The notes beneath the pieces are model-generated. The model was not told the origin of the DNA and made no database searches. It worked only from the letters and a program-made list of their open reading frames with translations. Positions 43,792 through 52,222 of a stretch of DNA of 64,000 nt are shown in pieces. A program made the position numbers and the translations under genes. Origin of the DNA: Acidobacteriota bacterium (GTDB taxonomy: Bacteria > Acidobacteriota > Vicinamibacteria > Vicinamibacterales > UBA8438); the NCBI GenBank assembly GCA_015659035.1, contig DQNS01000004.1, positions 36,440-100,439 on the forward strand. Reading direction: 5' to 3'. The stretch's first letter is position 1. The number at the start of each line of letters is the position of its first letter.

Positions 43792-45173
43792 TGGTCGCCT
43801 CCGGGTCGCAGAAACGACCGGCCGGCCGACGCGGGCGGCAGGATCGTGAGCACCAGCCGATTCTCCTCGTTGAAGTAGGTGCGGGCGACCCGCCGGACGT
43901 CTTCCCTGGTGATGCCCATGAAGATGTCGAACTCGGCGTCGGCGGTGGTGATGTCGCTGTGGATCACCGCGGCGTGCGACAGATGCGACGCCTTCTGCTC
44001 GACGGTGAGGCGGGTGAAGATGTAGTCGCGCGCGAACTGGTTCTTGGCCCGCTGCAGCTCCTGGTCGCTGATCAGCTCGGTCTTCAACCGGTCGAACTCC
44101 CCGATGAGCGCCGCCTCCGACTCCTCGGGGGTCCGCCCGGGCTGCACGATCGACACGGCGTAAAACAGGTTCGGGTCCTCGATGATGTGCCCGGCGCCGA
44201 ACGCCGACACGGCGAGCTGATCCTCATAGACCAGACGCCGGTATATTCGCGAGCTCTGCCCGTCAGACAGCAGCTTCGCCGCGATGTGCAGTGGATAGGC
44301 GTCGGGGTGCCCGTCGTAGGTGATGTGATGCGCCACGACCACCGCCGGCAGCGGCCAGTTCTGGTCCTCGGTGATCGTGACCCGGCGCTCGCCGGTCTGA
44401 GGCGGCTCGCGTGGGATGTCGCGGGGCACGCGGTGCGTCGCCTTCGGCACGCGGTCGAAGTACTGCTTTACGAGCGCGAGCGACTCGGCCGACTCGAAGT
44501 CTCCGACCAGCACGAGGGTGGCGTTCTCCGGAACGTAGTAGGTGTCGAAAAACCCCTGGACATCCTCGACCGAGGCCGCCTCGAGGTCCGCCATACTCCC
44601 GATCGCGGTGTGCTTGTAGGGGTGCACGCCGTAGGCCTGGTCGTACAGGATTTCGGAGAGCAACCCGAACGGCGAGTCCTCGTATCGCCACCGGCGTTCT
44701 TCCTTGACGACCTGCCGCTCCGCCTCGAACGTCGTCTCGTCGATCCGCAGCGTCGCCATCCGGTCCGCCTCGAGCCACAACACCAGCGGCAGATACTGCG
44801 CCGGCACCGTTTCGTGGAAGACGGTCTCGTCCTCGGTCGTGTAGGCGTTGCCTTCGCCCCCCACCCTGGAGATCAGCGTGAGATGCGAGTCGGGCAACAC
44901 GTTGCGCGACCCCTTGAACATCATGTGCTCGAAGAGATGTGCGAACCCGGTCCGCCCGGAGCGTTCGTTCTTCGAGCCGACCCGATACACGAGCTGCAGA
45001 TGGACGATCGGCGTGGAATGATCCTCGGACAGGATCACCGTCAGGCCGTTGTCCAGTGTGTGGAGCTGATACTCAAGCCTTGGCGGCCGCACGGCGGTCT
45101 CGACGGTCGTCGAGGCAACGACCATCCCGACCACCGCCGCGACGAAGGCCAGCCACCGTGTCATGCGACGCAT
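43788..45173 (-). CDS. M16-family zinc metallopeptidase (catalytic subunit)
   Basis: The 461-residue exported peptidase carries the inverted zinc motif HLFEH at about residues 79-83 (GFAHLFEHMMFKG). The third ligand Glu is expected in ETTFEAERQVVKEERR. Blocks such as YGVHPYKHTAIGS and FYDTYYVPENATLVLVGDF-like (here FFDTYYVPENATLVLVGD) complete the fold. The start at 45173 (or 45164) is chosen because it opens the signal segment WLAFVAAVVGMVVAS. Upstream in-frame sequence runs through a hairpin and is unlikely to be translated. It is paired with the inactive homologue downstream. Confidence 0.93.
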   Translation of the reverse strand: MRRMTRWLAFVAAVVGMVVASTTVETAVRPPRLEYQLHTLDNGLTVILSEDHSTPIVHLQLVYRVGSKNERSGRTGFAHLFEHMMFKGSRNVLPDSHLTLISRVGGEGNAYTTEDETVFHETVPAQYLPLVLWLEADRMATLRIDETTFEAERQVVKEERRWRYEDSPFGLLSEILYDQAYGVHPYKHTAIGSMADLEAASVEDVQGFFDTYYVPENATLVLVGDFESAESLALVKQYFDRVPKATHRVPRDIPREPPQTGERRVTITEDQNWPLPAVVVAHHITYDGHPDAYPLHIAAKLLSDGQSSRIYRRLVYEDQLAVSAFGAGHIIEDPNLFYAVSIVQPGRTPEESEAALIGEFDRLKTELISDQELQRAKNQFARDYIFTRLTVEQKASHLSHAAVIHSDITTADAEFDIFMGITREDVRRVARTYFNEENRLVLTILPPASAGRSFLRPGGDQ

Positions 45174-45212
45174 GGTCGAATTATGGCACACACCGGAACG
45201 CCCCGCACCCCG

Positions 45213-45235
45213 CCCTCTCCCCGGAGGGGAGAGGG
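45213..45235. terminator. Strong 10-bp hairpin between two minus-strand genes
   Basis: CCCTCTCCCC and GGGGAGAGGG form a perfect stem with loop GGA. No T-run follows on the minus strand, so termination is not certain. The CCCTCTCCC/GGGAGAGGG type recurs at 28252 with a similar flank (GGGAGAAGCCGGAGCG here). Confidence 0.55.
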
Positions 45236-45267
45236 AGAAGCCGGAGCGCTGCTGTACCCCGACCTGA

Positions 45268-46080
45268 TTAGTGGAGGAACCGAAAACCCAGCATCGTGAA
45301 GGTCGTGGGCTCCAGGTCGAACGGATCCGCATCGATTCGGCGTTCCCGGGAGAGAAACACCTCGCCAACCCCGTCCGCACCAGGAAAACGGGCTCCGATC
45401 TCGACACGCCCGCCGAGTTGATGGTCCCGTCCGCGCTCACTCTTGTCCACGGACACGAGGGTCATCTCCCCCCCGAGGATCAGCGACACCCGTGGGTGAA
45501 CCGCACGGAGCGCCTGGATGCTCCCGCCGATTTCCGCCGTGTAGTCGACAAACGACCGCTGGACGGTCTTGAGCGCCCGATACCCGATGTCTACATCCCA
45601 GGAGCGGATCCGTAACGGCGAGGTGTACTGGAAGCCGAGCATGTTCCACGTGATTGCAGACTCCTTATCGCGATCGGTCAGGTGACGGGAGACATGGTGA
45701 AAGGTGAACCCGAGCTCCGCGTCCGGCATAACGGTCCGCCACCAGGCCGAGGCGTCGATCGTATAGTTGCCCTGGTTCGGGTCGATCGCCCGAATCTCCT
45801 CGCCGATGATGGCCTCGAAATTCACTAGCAGGTTGATCCGGAAATACTGGAGATCGGCAAAGTCAAGGTCGCCTCCGAAATCGGTGTCCCACACGAAGTT
45901 GTCGTCGTTCGAGACCAACCGCAAGGCGTTGAGGTGAAAGTGGTAGTTTGTCAGGAACCCGAGCGTCGCCGGTGTCTGGCGAGCTGTCGATGCGGCGCTG
46001 CTGGTCTGTGCGTGAACGCGCGATGGCCAGGCACCGATGCCGAGCGTGATGATCGCGACGTACGTCACAAGACGAGGCAT
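45268..46080 (-). CDS. Outer-membrane beta-barrel protein of unknown function
   Basis: The 270-residue exported protein (signal VTYVAIITLGIGAWPSRVHAQ) has repeated amphipathic strands and ends with FTMLGFRFLH, close to the aromatic C-terminal signature of barrels. Segments DDNFVWDTDFGGDLDFADLQ and RINLLVNFEAIIGEEIRAID look like turns and strands. I do not know a substrate. Its start at 46080 is chosen as the signal-peptide Met; an upstream GTG at 46113 would add 11 residues. It lies between the M16 pair and lpxD on the same strand. Confidence 0.75.
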   Translation of the reverse strand: MPRLVTYVAIITLGIGAWPSRVHAQTSSAASTARQTPATLGFLTNYHFHLNALRLVSNDDNFVWDTDFGGDLDFADLQYFRINLLVNFEAIIGEEIRAIDPNQGNYTIDASAWWRTVMPDAELGFTFHHVSRHLTDRDKESAITWNMLGFQYTSPLRIRSWDVDIGYRALKTVQRSFVDYTAEIGGSIQALRAVHPRVSLILGGEMTLVSVDKSERGRDHQLGGRVEIGARFPGADGVGEVFLSRERRIDADPFDLEPTTFTMLGFRFLH

Positions 46081-46186
46081 AGGTTTGTAGGGAAAAGATA
46101 CGGCCCTGACCAAGACTCGGTGCTTCGGGCTTCAGGGTTCGGGCTTCAGGCTACAGCACGGGAACAACACGAAAACCGGCGCAGCC
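46081..46186. repeat. Pyrimidine-rich intergenic repeat block
   Basis: CTTCGGGCTTCAGGGTTCGG and GCTTCAGGCTACAG are near-tandem, and lead into TTTCTCCGGTCTCCGGTCTT, which continues inside the lpxD tail. It is a decayed part of the dispersed repeat family. Confidence 0.45.
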
Positions 46187-47305
46187 TCAGGTTTCTCCGG
46201 TCTCCGGTCTTCCACCTCCGCCGAGGCTACGGCGGACGGGCCGGTCTCCGGTCTCTTCGGCGCGCTCTGTGGTCCCTTCGAGCTCGGCGAGACGACGCTC
46301 GAGGGCAGCGACCCGTTTGCGCAGGGCCGGGAGCAACGTGAACGAGGTGGCCGCCTTGCGCCAGGCCCGGTTGTCGATGGCCGGCAGCCCCGAGACGAAC
46401 GACCCGGCCGGCACGGAGTTGGTGATCCCCGTCTGGCCTGTCGCCCGGGTGCCCTGACCGACGGTCACGTGCGCGTTCACCCCAACCTGTCCCGCCAGCA
46501 CCACGTCCGCCTCGATGGTCGTGCTGCCCGCGATGCCAACCTGCGCCGCCAGCAGGACGTTTCGCCCGACCTGGACCGAGTGTCCGATCTGTACCAGGTT
46601 GTCGATCTTCGCGCCGGCCCGGATACGCGTCTCGCCAAATGCCGGTCGATCGATCGCCACCTGCGCGCCGATCTCGACATCGTCCTCGATGACGACGTCG
46701 CCAACCTGCGGAATCTTCTGGTGCGTGCCGTCGGGGCGCCGGGCGAACGCGAATCCGTCGCTGCCGATTACGGCCGCGTTCTGCAACACGACCCGGTCGC
46801 CGATCACCACGCGCTCGCGCACGGCCACGTGGGAGTGGATGACGCAATCGGCGCCGACCGTCGCGCCGGGACCGATGTGTACGCCGGGGTGCACGACCGT
46901 TCGAGGTCCGACGGAGACCCCGGACCCGATCGAGACGAACGCCCCGATCGAGACGCCGTCGCCCAGCCGGGCGTCTGCGGCAATGCTGCTTGCCGAGTCG
47001 ATGCCTGACGCCGGCGCGGTCTCGTCGGCAAACAACGCGACCGCGTGGGCGAACGCCAGATACGGCGTCTGGGTGCGCAGCATTGGACAGGGGGCCGGCT
47101 CGGCGTCGTCGGCCAGAATCACCGCCGCCGCCCGCGTCGAACGTAACGCCGTCGTGTATCGGGGATTGGCGAAGAACGTGAGGTCGCCGGCCTGCGCGGT
47201 GTCGATCCCAGCCACGCGGCGGATCTCGATCTCGCCATCGCCCTCAAGCCGGCACTCGAGGCGCGCCGCCACTTCACGGAGCTTCAAACCGGCGCAGTAT
47301 ATCAC
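46187..47305 (-). CDS. lpxD: UDP-3-O-(3-hydroxymyristoyl)glucosamine N-acyltransferase
   Basis: LpxD adds the N-linked acyl chain of lipid A. The protein begins with a uridine-binding N-terminal domain (LTFFANPRY) and has a long left-handed beta-helix with hexapeptide repeats ([20 protein letters not shown]) including [20 protein letters not shown] and the catalytic His in [12 protein letters not shown] at 47305 is the likely start, with no strong ribosome site. The extreme C-terminus (about 25 residues, [20 protein letters not shown]) is encoded by the repeat block and is probably non-homologous. It and LpxB show an outer membrane. Confidence 0.93.
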   Translation of the reverse strand: MIYCAGLKLREVAARLECRLEGDGEIEIRRVAGIDTAQAGDLTFFANPRYTTALRSTRAAAVILADDAEPAPCPMLRTQTPYLAFAHAVALFADETAPASGIDSASSIAADARLGDGVSIGAFVSIGSGVSVGPRTVVHPGVHIGPGATVGADCVIHSHVAVRERVVIGDRVVLQNAAVIGSDGFAFARRPDGTHQKIPQVGDVVIEDDVEIGAQVAIDRPAFGETRIRAGAKIDNLVQIGHSVQVGRNVLLAAQVGIAGSTTIEADVVLAGQVGVNAHVTVGQGTRATGQTGITNSVPAGSFVSGLPAIDNRAWRKAATSFTLLPALRKRVAALERRLAELEGTTERAEETGDRPVRRSLGGGGRPETGET

Positions 47306-47365
47306 GCGACGGGGGACCGGCCGGACCAGGTCGCGGCTGACCGCCTCGATGGGTCCGAACAAGAT

Positions 47366-47460
47366 ACCGGCGAAGCCCTCCGGCTTCTTCTGACTTCCGT
47401 CCGCTCATCCTGAGCAGAGCACAGGGGTGTTGTTGTCGAAGGACTGACTTCTGGCTCCTT
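47366..47460. repeat. GGCGAAGCC block plus CTTCGAC motif
   Basis: GGCGAAGCCCTCCGGCTTCT is the inverse of the polypurine repeat end. At 47402-47445, CGCTCATCCTGAGCAGAGC and GTTGTCGAAGGACT form the inverse of the CTTCGAC/GCTCAGG motif. No gene lies in the 164 bases between lpxD and the next minus-strand gene. Confidence 0.6.
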
Positions 47461-47469
47461 AAGCACCCT

Positions 47470-48162
47470 CTACAACCTATCCGGCGCCGTGCGCTCGACG
47501 AAGGTGGCCAACCGCTCGAGGTGTAATTCCTTGGAGAGTGCCCGAAGCCGGGGACGGCGGTCGCCGGGCGGCATCGCACGCGCCCCTCGCACCGCCGCCA
47601 GCGCCTCACTGGCCCGGGTGGACCACTCGACCCCGGAGACCCCACGGCGCGCACCGCGACACGCCAGCCAGTGTCCGGCCATCTTGGCGACGAAATACCA
47701 GGAGATGAGGTTGGGCCCCGGCACGAAGAAGAGCAGCGGTCCGAACACCAGCACCCCGAGACCGTCGATCAGCATCCAGAACCGATGATGGTCGATATCG
47801 CGTTGCAGGGTACTACGCGCCATCGACATCGCTCGGTCGGGGTCGAGGTCGCAGGGATACACCAGGACCGCGGCGTCCTGCTGGCGCAGCCGCCAGAGGA
47901 GACGCTGCTCGGCGACCCACTCCGCCATCCCGCGCACGACCCCCGAGCGCACCCTGGCCATCCAACCGTCCGGCCGGTCGCTCGCGCCAGCGTGTCTGAC
48001 CGCACGCCGGTCGCGCCGTTCTTCCTGCTCGGCCGCCAGGGCTTCCCGGAAGCGGCGAAACATCCGTCCCGCGAACCCGCTGTGCTGCGGCTGGTCTGAC
48101 TCGCCCAGCTCGCAATAGAGCTCGTAGCGAGTCTCCCCCGCCGGGACCAGAAACACCTCCAT
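47470..48162 (-). CDS. Mitochondrial K+-H+ exchange-related (Mit_KHE1-like) protein
   Basis: The 230-residue protein starts MEVFLVPAGETRYELYCELG, the opening seen in the small bacterial group related to the mitochondrial KHE1 family. A hydrophobic segment (MLIDGLGVLVFGPLLFFVPGPNLISWYFV) is near the centre, so it is probably membrane-associated. Other parts are Arg-rich (RRFREALAAEQEERRDRRA). The family link is from memory of the N-terminal motif, so moderate confidence. Its start is well placed before the next divergent gene. Confidence 0.65.
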   Translation of the reverse strand: MEVFLVPAGETRYELYCELGESDQPQHSGFAGRMFRRFREALAAEQEERRDRRAVRHAGASDRPDGWMARVRSGVVRGMAEWVAEQRLLWRLRQQDAAVLVYPCDLDPDRAMSMARSTLQRDIDHHRFWMLIDGLGVLVFGPLLFFVPGPNLISWYFVAKMAGHWLACRGARRGVSGVEWSTRASEALAAVRGARAMPPGDRRPRLRALSKELHLERLATFVERTAPDRL

Positions 48163-48223
48163 CAGTCAGCGTCTCCGTACTCTGGTCACGCCCGCCGTCT
48201 CTCCTGTACCATCAAGACTATCC

Positions 48224-48838
48224 ATGGCCACGGAGCGTGTCGCGCGATTCGTCGTGCTCATCTGTCTGCTCGCGCCGGCGGGCGCCGGCGCCCAGTCCTC
48301 GGCACCCGTCGAGCTGATCGTGCGGGTCTTCGACGAGCTCGACGAAATCACGGCGCACTGCCAGATAGCGGTCTACACGGCTGACACGCGCGACGCGCCC
48401 CTCGTGCCCGACCTGCGCCCCGGCACGGGGCATCACGTCGAGGTCGAGCCCGGGCTGTACGACCTGCAGGTCACGTGGCGCAGGCCTGGCGACACCGTGG
48501 CGATCGAGTGGGCCGAGCACCTGTCAGTGTTGTGGTACCCCGACGAAGGGGGGCACCACGTCGAGATCGTCAATCTGCAGCCGGTCTTCGGAGCCCTGCT
48601 GGTGCGGCCGCCAGTCGCTTGGCTCGAGACCGACCGTGACTGGCATGTCAGCGCGTTTCTGCATGGTGGCGTGGGACGCGCCGGCTTTGAGCCGGTTGAC
48701 GGCACGGACTACAAGCTGTTCATCCTCCCGGCCGGTCGCTACGACCTTGTCGCTGGGCTCGGCTCGACAGAGCTCACGGTGACCGATGTCGAGGTGCCGG
48801 CCCAGCGCACCCGACTGAAGCTGTTGGAAATGCAATAA
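48224..48838 (+). CDS. Secreted protein of unknown function
   Basis: The 204-residue protein has a signal peptide (FVVLICLLAPAGAGAQ) and a beta-rich body (ELIVRVFDELDEITAHCQIAV, GLYDLQVTWRRPGD, HHVEIVNLQPVFGALLVRPP, GTDYKLFILPAGRYDLVAG). The strands and GRYDL/GLYDL repeats look like two tandem small beta-sandwich domains of the CarboxypepD_reg or CNA-B kind. I do not know a function. The stop is followed after 62 bases by palindromic copy E. Confidence 0.7.
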   Translation: MATERVARFVVLICLLAPAGAGAQSSAPVELIVRVFDELDEITAHCQIAVYTADTRDAPLVPDLRPGTGHHVEVEPGLYDLQVTWRRPGDTVAIEWAEHLSVLWYPDEGGHHVEIVNLQPVFGALLVRPPVAWLETDRDWHVSAFLHGGVGRAGFEPVDGTDYKLFILPAGRYDLVAGLGSTELTVTDVEVPAQRTRLKLLEMQ

Positions 48839-48900
48839 GGATCGGGCGCCGGAAACGAGCAAGTCCCTGGCGCCCAGAACGCTGGCGGGTGCTCCAGTTA

Positions 48901-49057
48901 GGACCCGGGCGGGAATGACTATGCCATTCTGGTCGCCGATACATCCCGCCCGGCTGCGTTGCTCGTTGCTTACATACTCCCGGACGCGCGCTCCTCGCGC
49001 CTTACCGAACGGGCGCCTCGACGCCAGAAGTTGGCATACTTATTCCCGCCCGGGTCC
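48901..49057 (-). repeat. Palindromic element, copy E
   Basis: Its arms GGACCCGGGCGGGAAT (left) and ATTCCCGCCCGGGTCC (right) are perfect inverse complements. TATGCCA and TGGCATA continue the stem further inwards. On the minus strand the core reads GGCGCGAGGAG, ACGAGCAACGC and GGGATGTATCGGCG, the same boxes as copies A to C. The right end abuts the stop codon of the next minus-strand gene. Its length is 157 bp. Confidence 0.85.
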
Positions 49058-51274
49058 TTACCTGGCCAATGGGTCGGGGCGGATCTGGAAGTGCACGATC
49101 TTGCTCTTGGTGCCCTTGCCACCTTCGGTGTGCCAGACGTAGTTCGACCCGTAGTTGGCCCAGAGCCCGCGGCCCCTCCAGCCGGCATCCGGATCGTCGA
49201 TGCGCCCATCGAGCCCACGCGAGTAGAACGCCATCGGGTACGGCACGCGCAGGACGACCCACTCGCCGGTCTCCGGATCCAGCGCGAGCAGCGAGTCCGA
49301 CGTCGAGCCGTCCGCGATCGGGATGTTCGCGCCGAGCCCTAGGGTGTTGTACTGGTCGACCCAGCTGTAGTAGTGAAAGTCGGCGCTGCCCGGCGTCTCG
49401 ACGCCCTTCATCTGCGGGCCGGGCACCGGATAGAGCGTCCAGCCTTCGGGGCAGTGCTGGCCGGTCGCCTCGGGACCGTTCGTGACGGCGCATTTCGTCC
49501 GGTCGAAGCTCGCCATGTGGCTGCTGCCGGAGAGCGCCGCCCAGATGACGCCGTTTCGGTCGACATCGATGCCGCGCGGCGCGCTGCCGGTCTTCATCGG
49601 GTCGACGTTGGGATTCTCGATCGACGGCGGTTCGTAGACCTCGGCGATGCAGGTCTCGGGCGGGTTGTCCCCGCGGTCGAGCCGGACCAACCGGCCGGGG
49701 AACGGCCCGGTGCGGGTGATCCAGACCGAATCATCGGTCGGGCTCGCGATGATGCCGTAGCCGAACCCGGCGATCCGTGTATCGAGCGCCGGGTCATTCT
49801 CCTCGGCCCGCGGCTCGTTCCATGGCTTGGAGATCTTGCCGTCGCCGTTGGTGTCGATGACGGTCGGACACCATCCCTGCGAGAAACGCTCGTCGCCGGT
49901 CTCGTCGTAGACCTTGGTGTCGAGCCAGCCGATGGTGTTGCCGTCACCGCTGAACCAGAGGGTGTTGTTCGCGTCCTCGCCGAACTGGAGATGATGGGTC
50001 CCGAAGCAGGTGTCGATCAACACGAACCGTTCGGTCTCCGGGTCGTAGTAGGACGCCTGCCGACCGCTTCTCGACAGCGGGAAGAACTCCGCGTAGTCGT
50101 TGTCCGAGCCTTCCTGGCACCAGTCCGCGTTCGCACGGGCGCGGACAGTCGACGTCATCCAGACGCGACCCTTCTGGTCCATCATCGGGTTATGGGGATC
50201 GGCCGAGTTCTCGTGCCCATCGGGTCCGCCGCGCCCCCAGAGCAGCTGATCGCCCCAGTAGTACGACGGCTGGAGTTGCGTCTGCGGGAAGCGCGACGGG
50301 ACGTTGTCGGGATCGTCCAGCCGCACCGGGATCGTCAACTCGACGGCGCTGTTCGCGATCGGGTCGACCACTGTCAGGCTGCCGTGTCCCGCCGACACAC
50401 CGTAGACCGGCCCGCCGCCGTTGATCGTCGGGTTGCGCTTGTCGGTCGCGATCTCGTCGTGGATGAACGACGAGTCCGTTCCCCAGTCCCACAGCGTAAC
50501 GACCAGGTTCCGCTCGACGCCGCTCGGCCGGGGCGGGCGCGGCGGGGTCTCGCCCGCCGCGATCCGGTCGGTCCAGTCGGCGAACATCTCGAGCGCGCGC
50601 TGCCGGCCGAACCGGTTCATCGCGCCGCTCATCGAGTTGCCGCGCTGGCCGGTCTGGACCCGATGGTCCCACGCCGCGACGGTCGAGTCGAAGTCGTCGA
50701 GGTGCTGCACGACGCGCGTCGCCGTGTTGCCAAGCTGATGGCAGAGCTGACACCCCTGCTTCATGATGTCGACCCACGCCCCCTGGCTCTGGAGGTTCTC
50801 CGCAATACCGTTGCCGTCGGGACCGGTGCCGGGGAACTCATGTGCCGGCGGTGGCTCGATCAGCGAGTACCAGTAGTTGCCGGGGTAGTATTGCGCTGCA
50901 GCTTGCTCGTTCGGCGCCACGACGCCGGTGAGCGTCACGTCCTCCCGGCCCGGGGACAGCTGGACCTTCGCCGAGTCGACCAGCCCATAGCCGCGGACCC
51001 AGACATCGTAGGTCGCCTCGGGCAGTTGGGGCAGCACGAAGCGACCACGATCGTCGGTGACCACGATCTTGGCGAACTTGGTCTCCAGCTCGTTGGTTTC
51101 CGCAATCACCCAGACACCGGCCTCCGGGCCGTTGTCACTGGTGACGGTGCCGGCGAGGACGCCGTCAGCCACACCGCCCTGGCGGGCCAACGCCGTCGCG
51201 CTCCAGGCGGCCACGCCGACCACCAGCAGCAGAACCGGCATGAACACTACACACGGGCGAAATCCGGTGCGCAT
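49058..51274 (-). CDS. Exported propeller protein with regulatory-like domain and one haem site
   Basis: This 738-residue secreted protein (signal VVFMPVLLLVVGVAAWSATA) opens with a carboxypeptidase-regulatory-like sandwich (VLAGTVTSDNGPEAGVWVIAE, FVLPQLPEATYDVWVRGYG). A haem site CQLCH follows (about residue 180). The remainder is a Vgb/SMP-30-like beta-propeller, with ADPHNPMMDQKGRVWMTSTVR, FGYGIIASPTDDSVWITRTG and PRGIDVDRNGVIWAALSG blades. The order is unusual and suggests a redox-active lyase or sensor; activity unknown. GGGAGG precedes the ATG at 51274. Copy E of the palindrome abuts its stop. Confidence 0.8.
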   Translation of the reverse strand: MRTGFRPCVVFMPVLLLVVGVAAWSATALARQGGVADGVLAGTVTSDNGPEAGVWVIAETNELETKFAKIVVTDDRGRFVLPQLPEATYDVWVRGYGLVDSAKVQLSPGREDVTLTGVVAPNEQAAAQYYPGNYWYSLIEPPPAHEFPGTGPDGNGIAENLQSQGAWVDIMKQGCQLCHQLGNTATRVVQHLDDFDSTVAAWDHRVQTGQRGNSMSGAMNRFGRQRALEMFADWTDRIAAGETPPRPPRPSGVERNLVVTLWDWGTDSSFIHDEIATDKRNPTINGGGPVYGVSAGHGSLTVVDPIANSAVELTIPVRLDDPDNVPSRFPQTQLQPSYYWGDQLLWGRGGPDGHENSADPHNPMMDQKGRVWMTSTVRARANADWCQEGSDNDYAEFFPLSRSGRQASYYDPETERFVLIDTCFGTHHLQFGEDANNTLWFSGDGNTIGWLDTKVYDETGDERFSQGWCPTVIDTNGDGKISKPWNEPRAEENDPALDTRIAGFGYGIIASPTDDSVWITRTGPFPGRLVRLDRGDNPPETCIAEVYEPPSIENPNVDPMKTGSAPRGIDVDRNGVIWAALSGSSHMASFDRTKCAVTNGPEATGQHCPEGWTLYPVPGPQMKGVETPGSADFHYYSWVDQYNTLGLGANIPIADGSTSDSLLALDPETGEWVVLRVPYPMAFYSRGLDGRIDDPDAGWRGRGLWANYGSNYVWHTEGGKGTKSKIVHFQIRPDPLAR

Positions 51275-51500
51275 CTCTGTTGTCCTCCCGCCGCACCCGA
51301 GCATCCACGAGAATGGATGCGGCTTCCGTCCACACTGTACCCGAGCGTCGTGGAGTGGTCAACGCCGCCAGGGCTCCTCAGCGGGTAGGTCTTGGCGTGA
51401 GAGGCTCGGCTTCGGTATGATTCAAGGCTTGTCTGCGCGGCAGTGCCCTCCTTATTCGCGGCACAGCGTGTGTTCCGGCCCCGAGGCCCACAAGAACTAG

Positions 51501-52082
51501 ATGAGCGTACACTCGACGCCCCCCCGACTGGTCCGCACTGCGCTGATGTGGGCGCTGGTGGTCTTTCTCGGCACCGGGACGTTCGCGATCTTCGGTGCAC
51601 AAGAACCGGACCCGGACGCACCGGCGACCTCGGCGAGGGGAGACGCGCCGACCGGGATCGGGGCCAACCCTGCGGCGCAGCCAATCGCCTTCAGCCACGC
51701 GCAGCACGTCACTGCGGTCGGTGTAGACTGCCAGTTTTGTCATGCCTACGCGCGCCGTGGACCGGTCGCCGGGATCCCGTCGGTACAGCGCTGTGTCGGC
51801 TGTCATCGGGTGGTGCTGAACGAGCAGCCGGAGATCCTGAAGGTGCTCGAGTACTGGGAGAACGCGGAGCCGATCCCGTGGATACGCGTGCACGACCTGC
51901 CGGACTACGTCCGCTTCGCTCACAAGCCGCACATCCGGGCGGGGGTCGACTGCGCAGACTGTCACGGACAGGTCGAGAAGATGCACGCGGCCGTGCAGGT
52001 CGAATCGCTCAGCATGGGCTGGTGTTTGAGCTGTCACCAGGAGCGTGACGTCACCCGGGACTGTCTGGCGTGCCACTATTGA
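51501..52082 (+). CDS. actA: Alternative complex III pentahaem cytochrome subunit
   Basis: This 193-residue protein has one N-terminal membrane anchor (ALMWALVVFLGTGTFAIFGA) and five haem c sites: CQFCH, CVGCH, CADCH, CLSCH and CLACH. ActA is the periplasmic electron exit of alternative complex III, which oxidises menaquinol or ubiquinol. The gene order actA to actF below confirms the assignment. It starts the operon, about 226 bases after the divergent propeller gene. Confidence 0.93.
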   Translation: MSVHSTPPRLVRTALMWALVVFLGTGTFAIFGAQEPDPDAPATSARGDAPTGIGANPAAQPIAFSHAQHVTAVGVDCQFCHAYARRGPVAGIPSVQRCVGCHRVVLNEQPEILKVLEYWENAEPIPWIRVHDLPDYVRFAHKPHIRAGVDCADCHGQVEKMHAAVQVESLSMGWCLSCHQERDVTRDCLACHY

Positions 52083-52120
52083 GGCGCGCGAACACGAGCG
52101 CGCGGCATCGCCGCGTGACG

Positions 52121-52144
52121 CCTGCCCTGAGCTTGTCGAAGGGG
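52121..52144 (-). repeat. CTTCGAC/GCTCAGG motif in the actA-actB gap
   Basis: The plus strand reads CCTGCCCTGAGCTTGTCGAA. It is inserted in the 140-base gap between actA and actB, otherwise unusual for this operon. On the minus strand it reads CTTCGACAAGCTCAGGG. Confidence 0.6.
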
Positions 52145-52222
52145 CTGCGCTACGTTCACCACGGGGTCTGAAGACCCGCGGCTACGTCAAAACACGGCCT
52201 GACGGCCGTGGGGGAAGGTGGG

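Noticed and set aside
49373-51388. Long plus-strand open frame opposite the haem-propeller gene
   Set aside because: Composition is of the shadow type, and the minus strand has signal peptide, haem site and propeller motifs.
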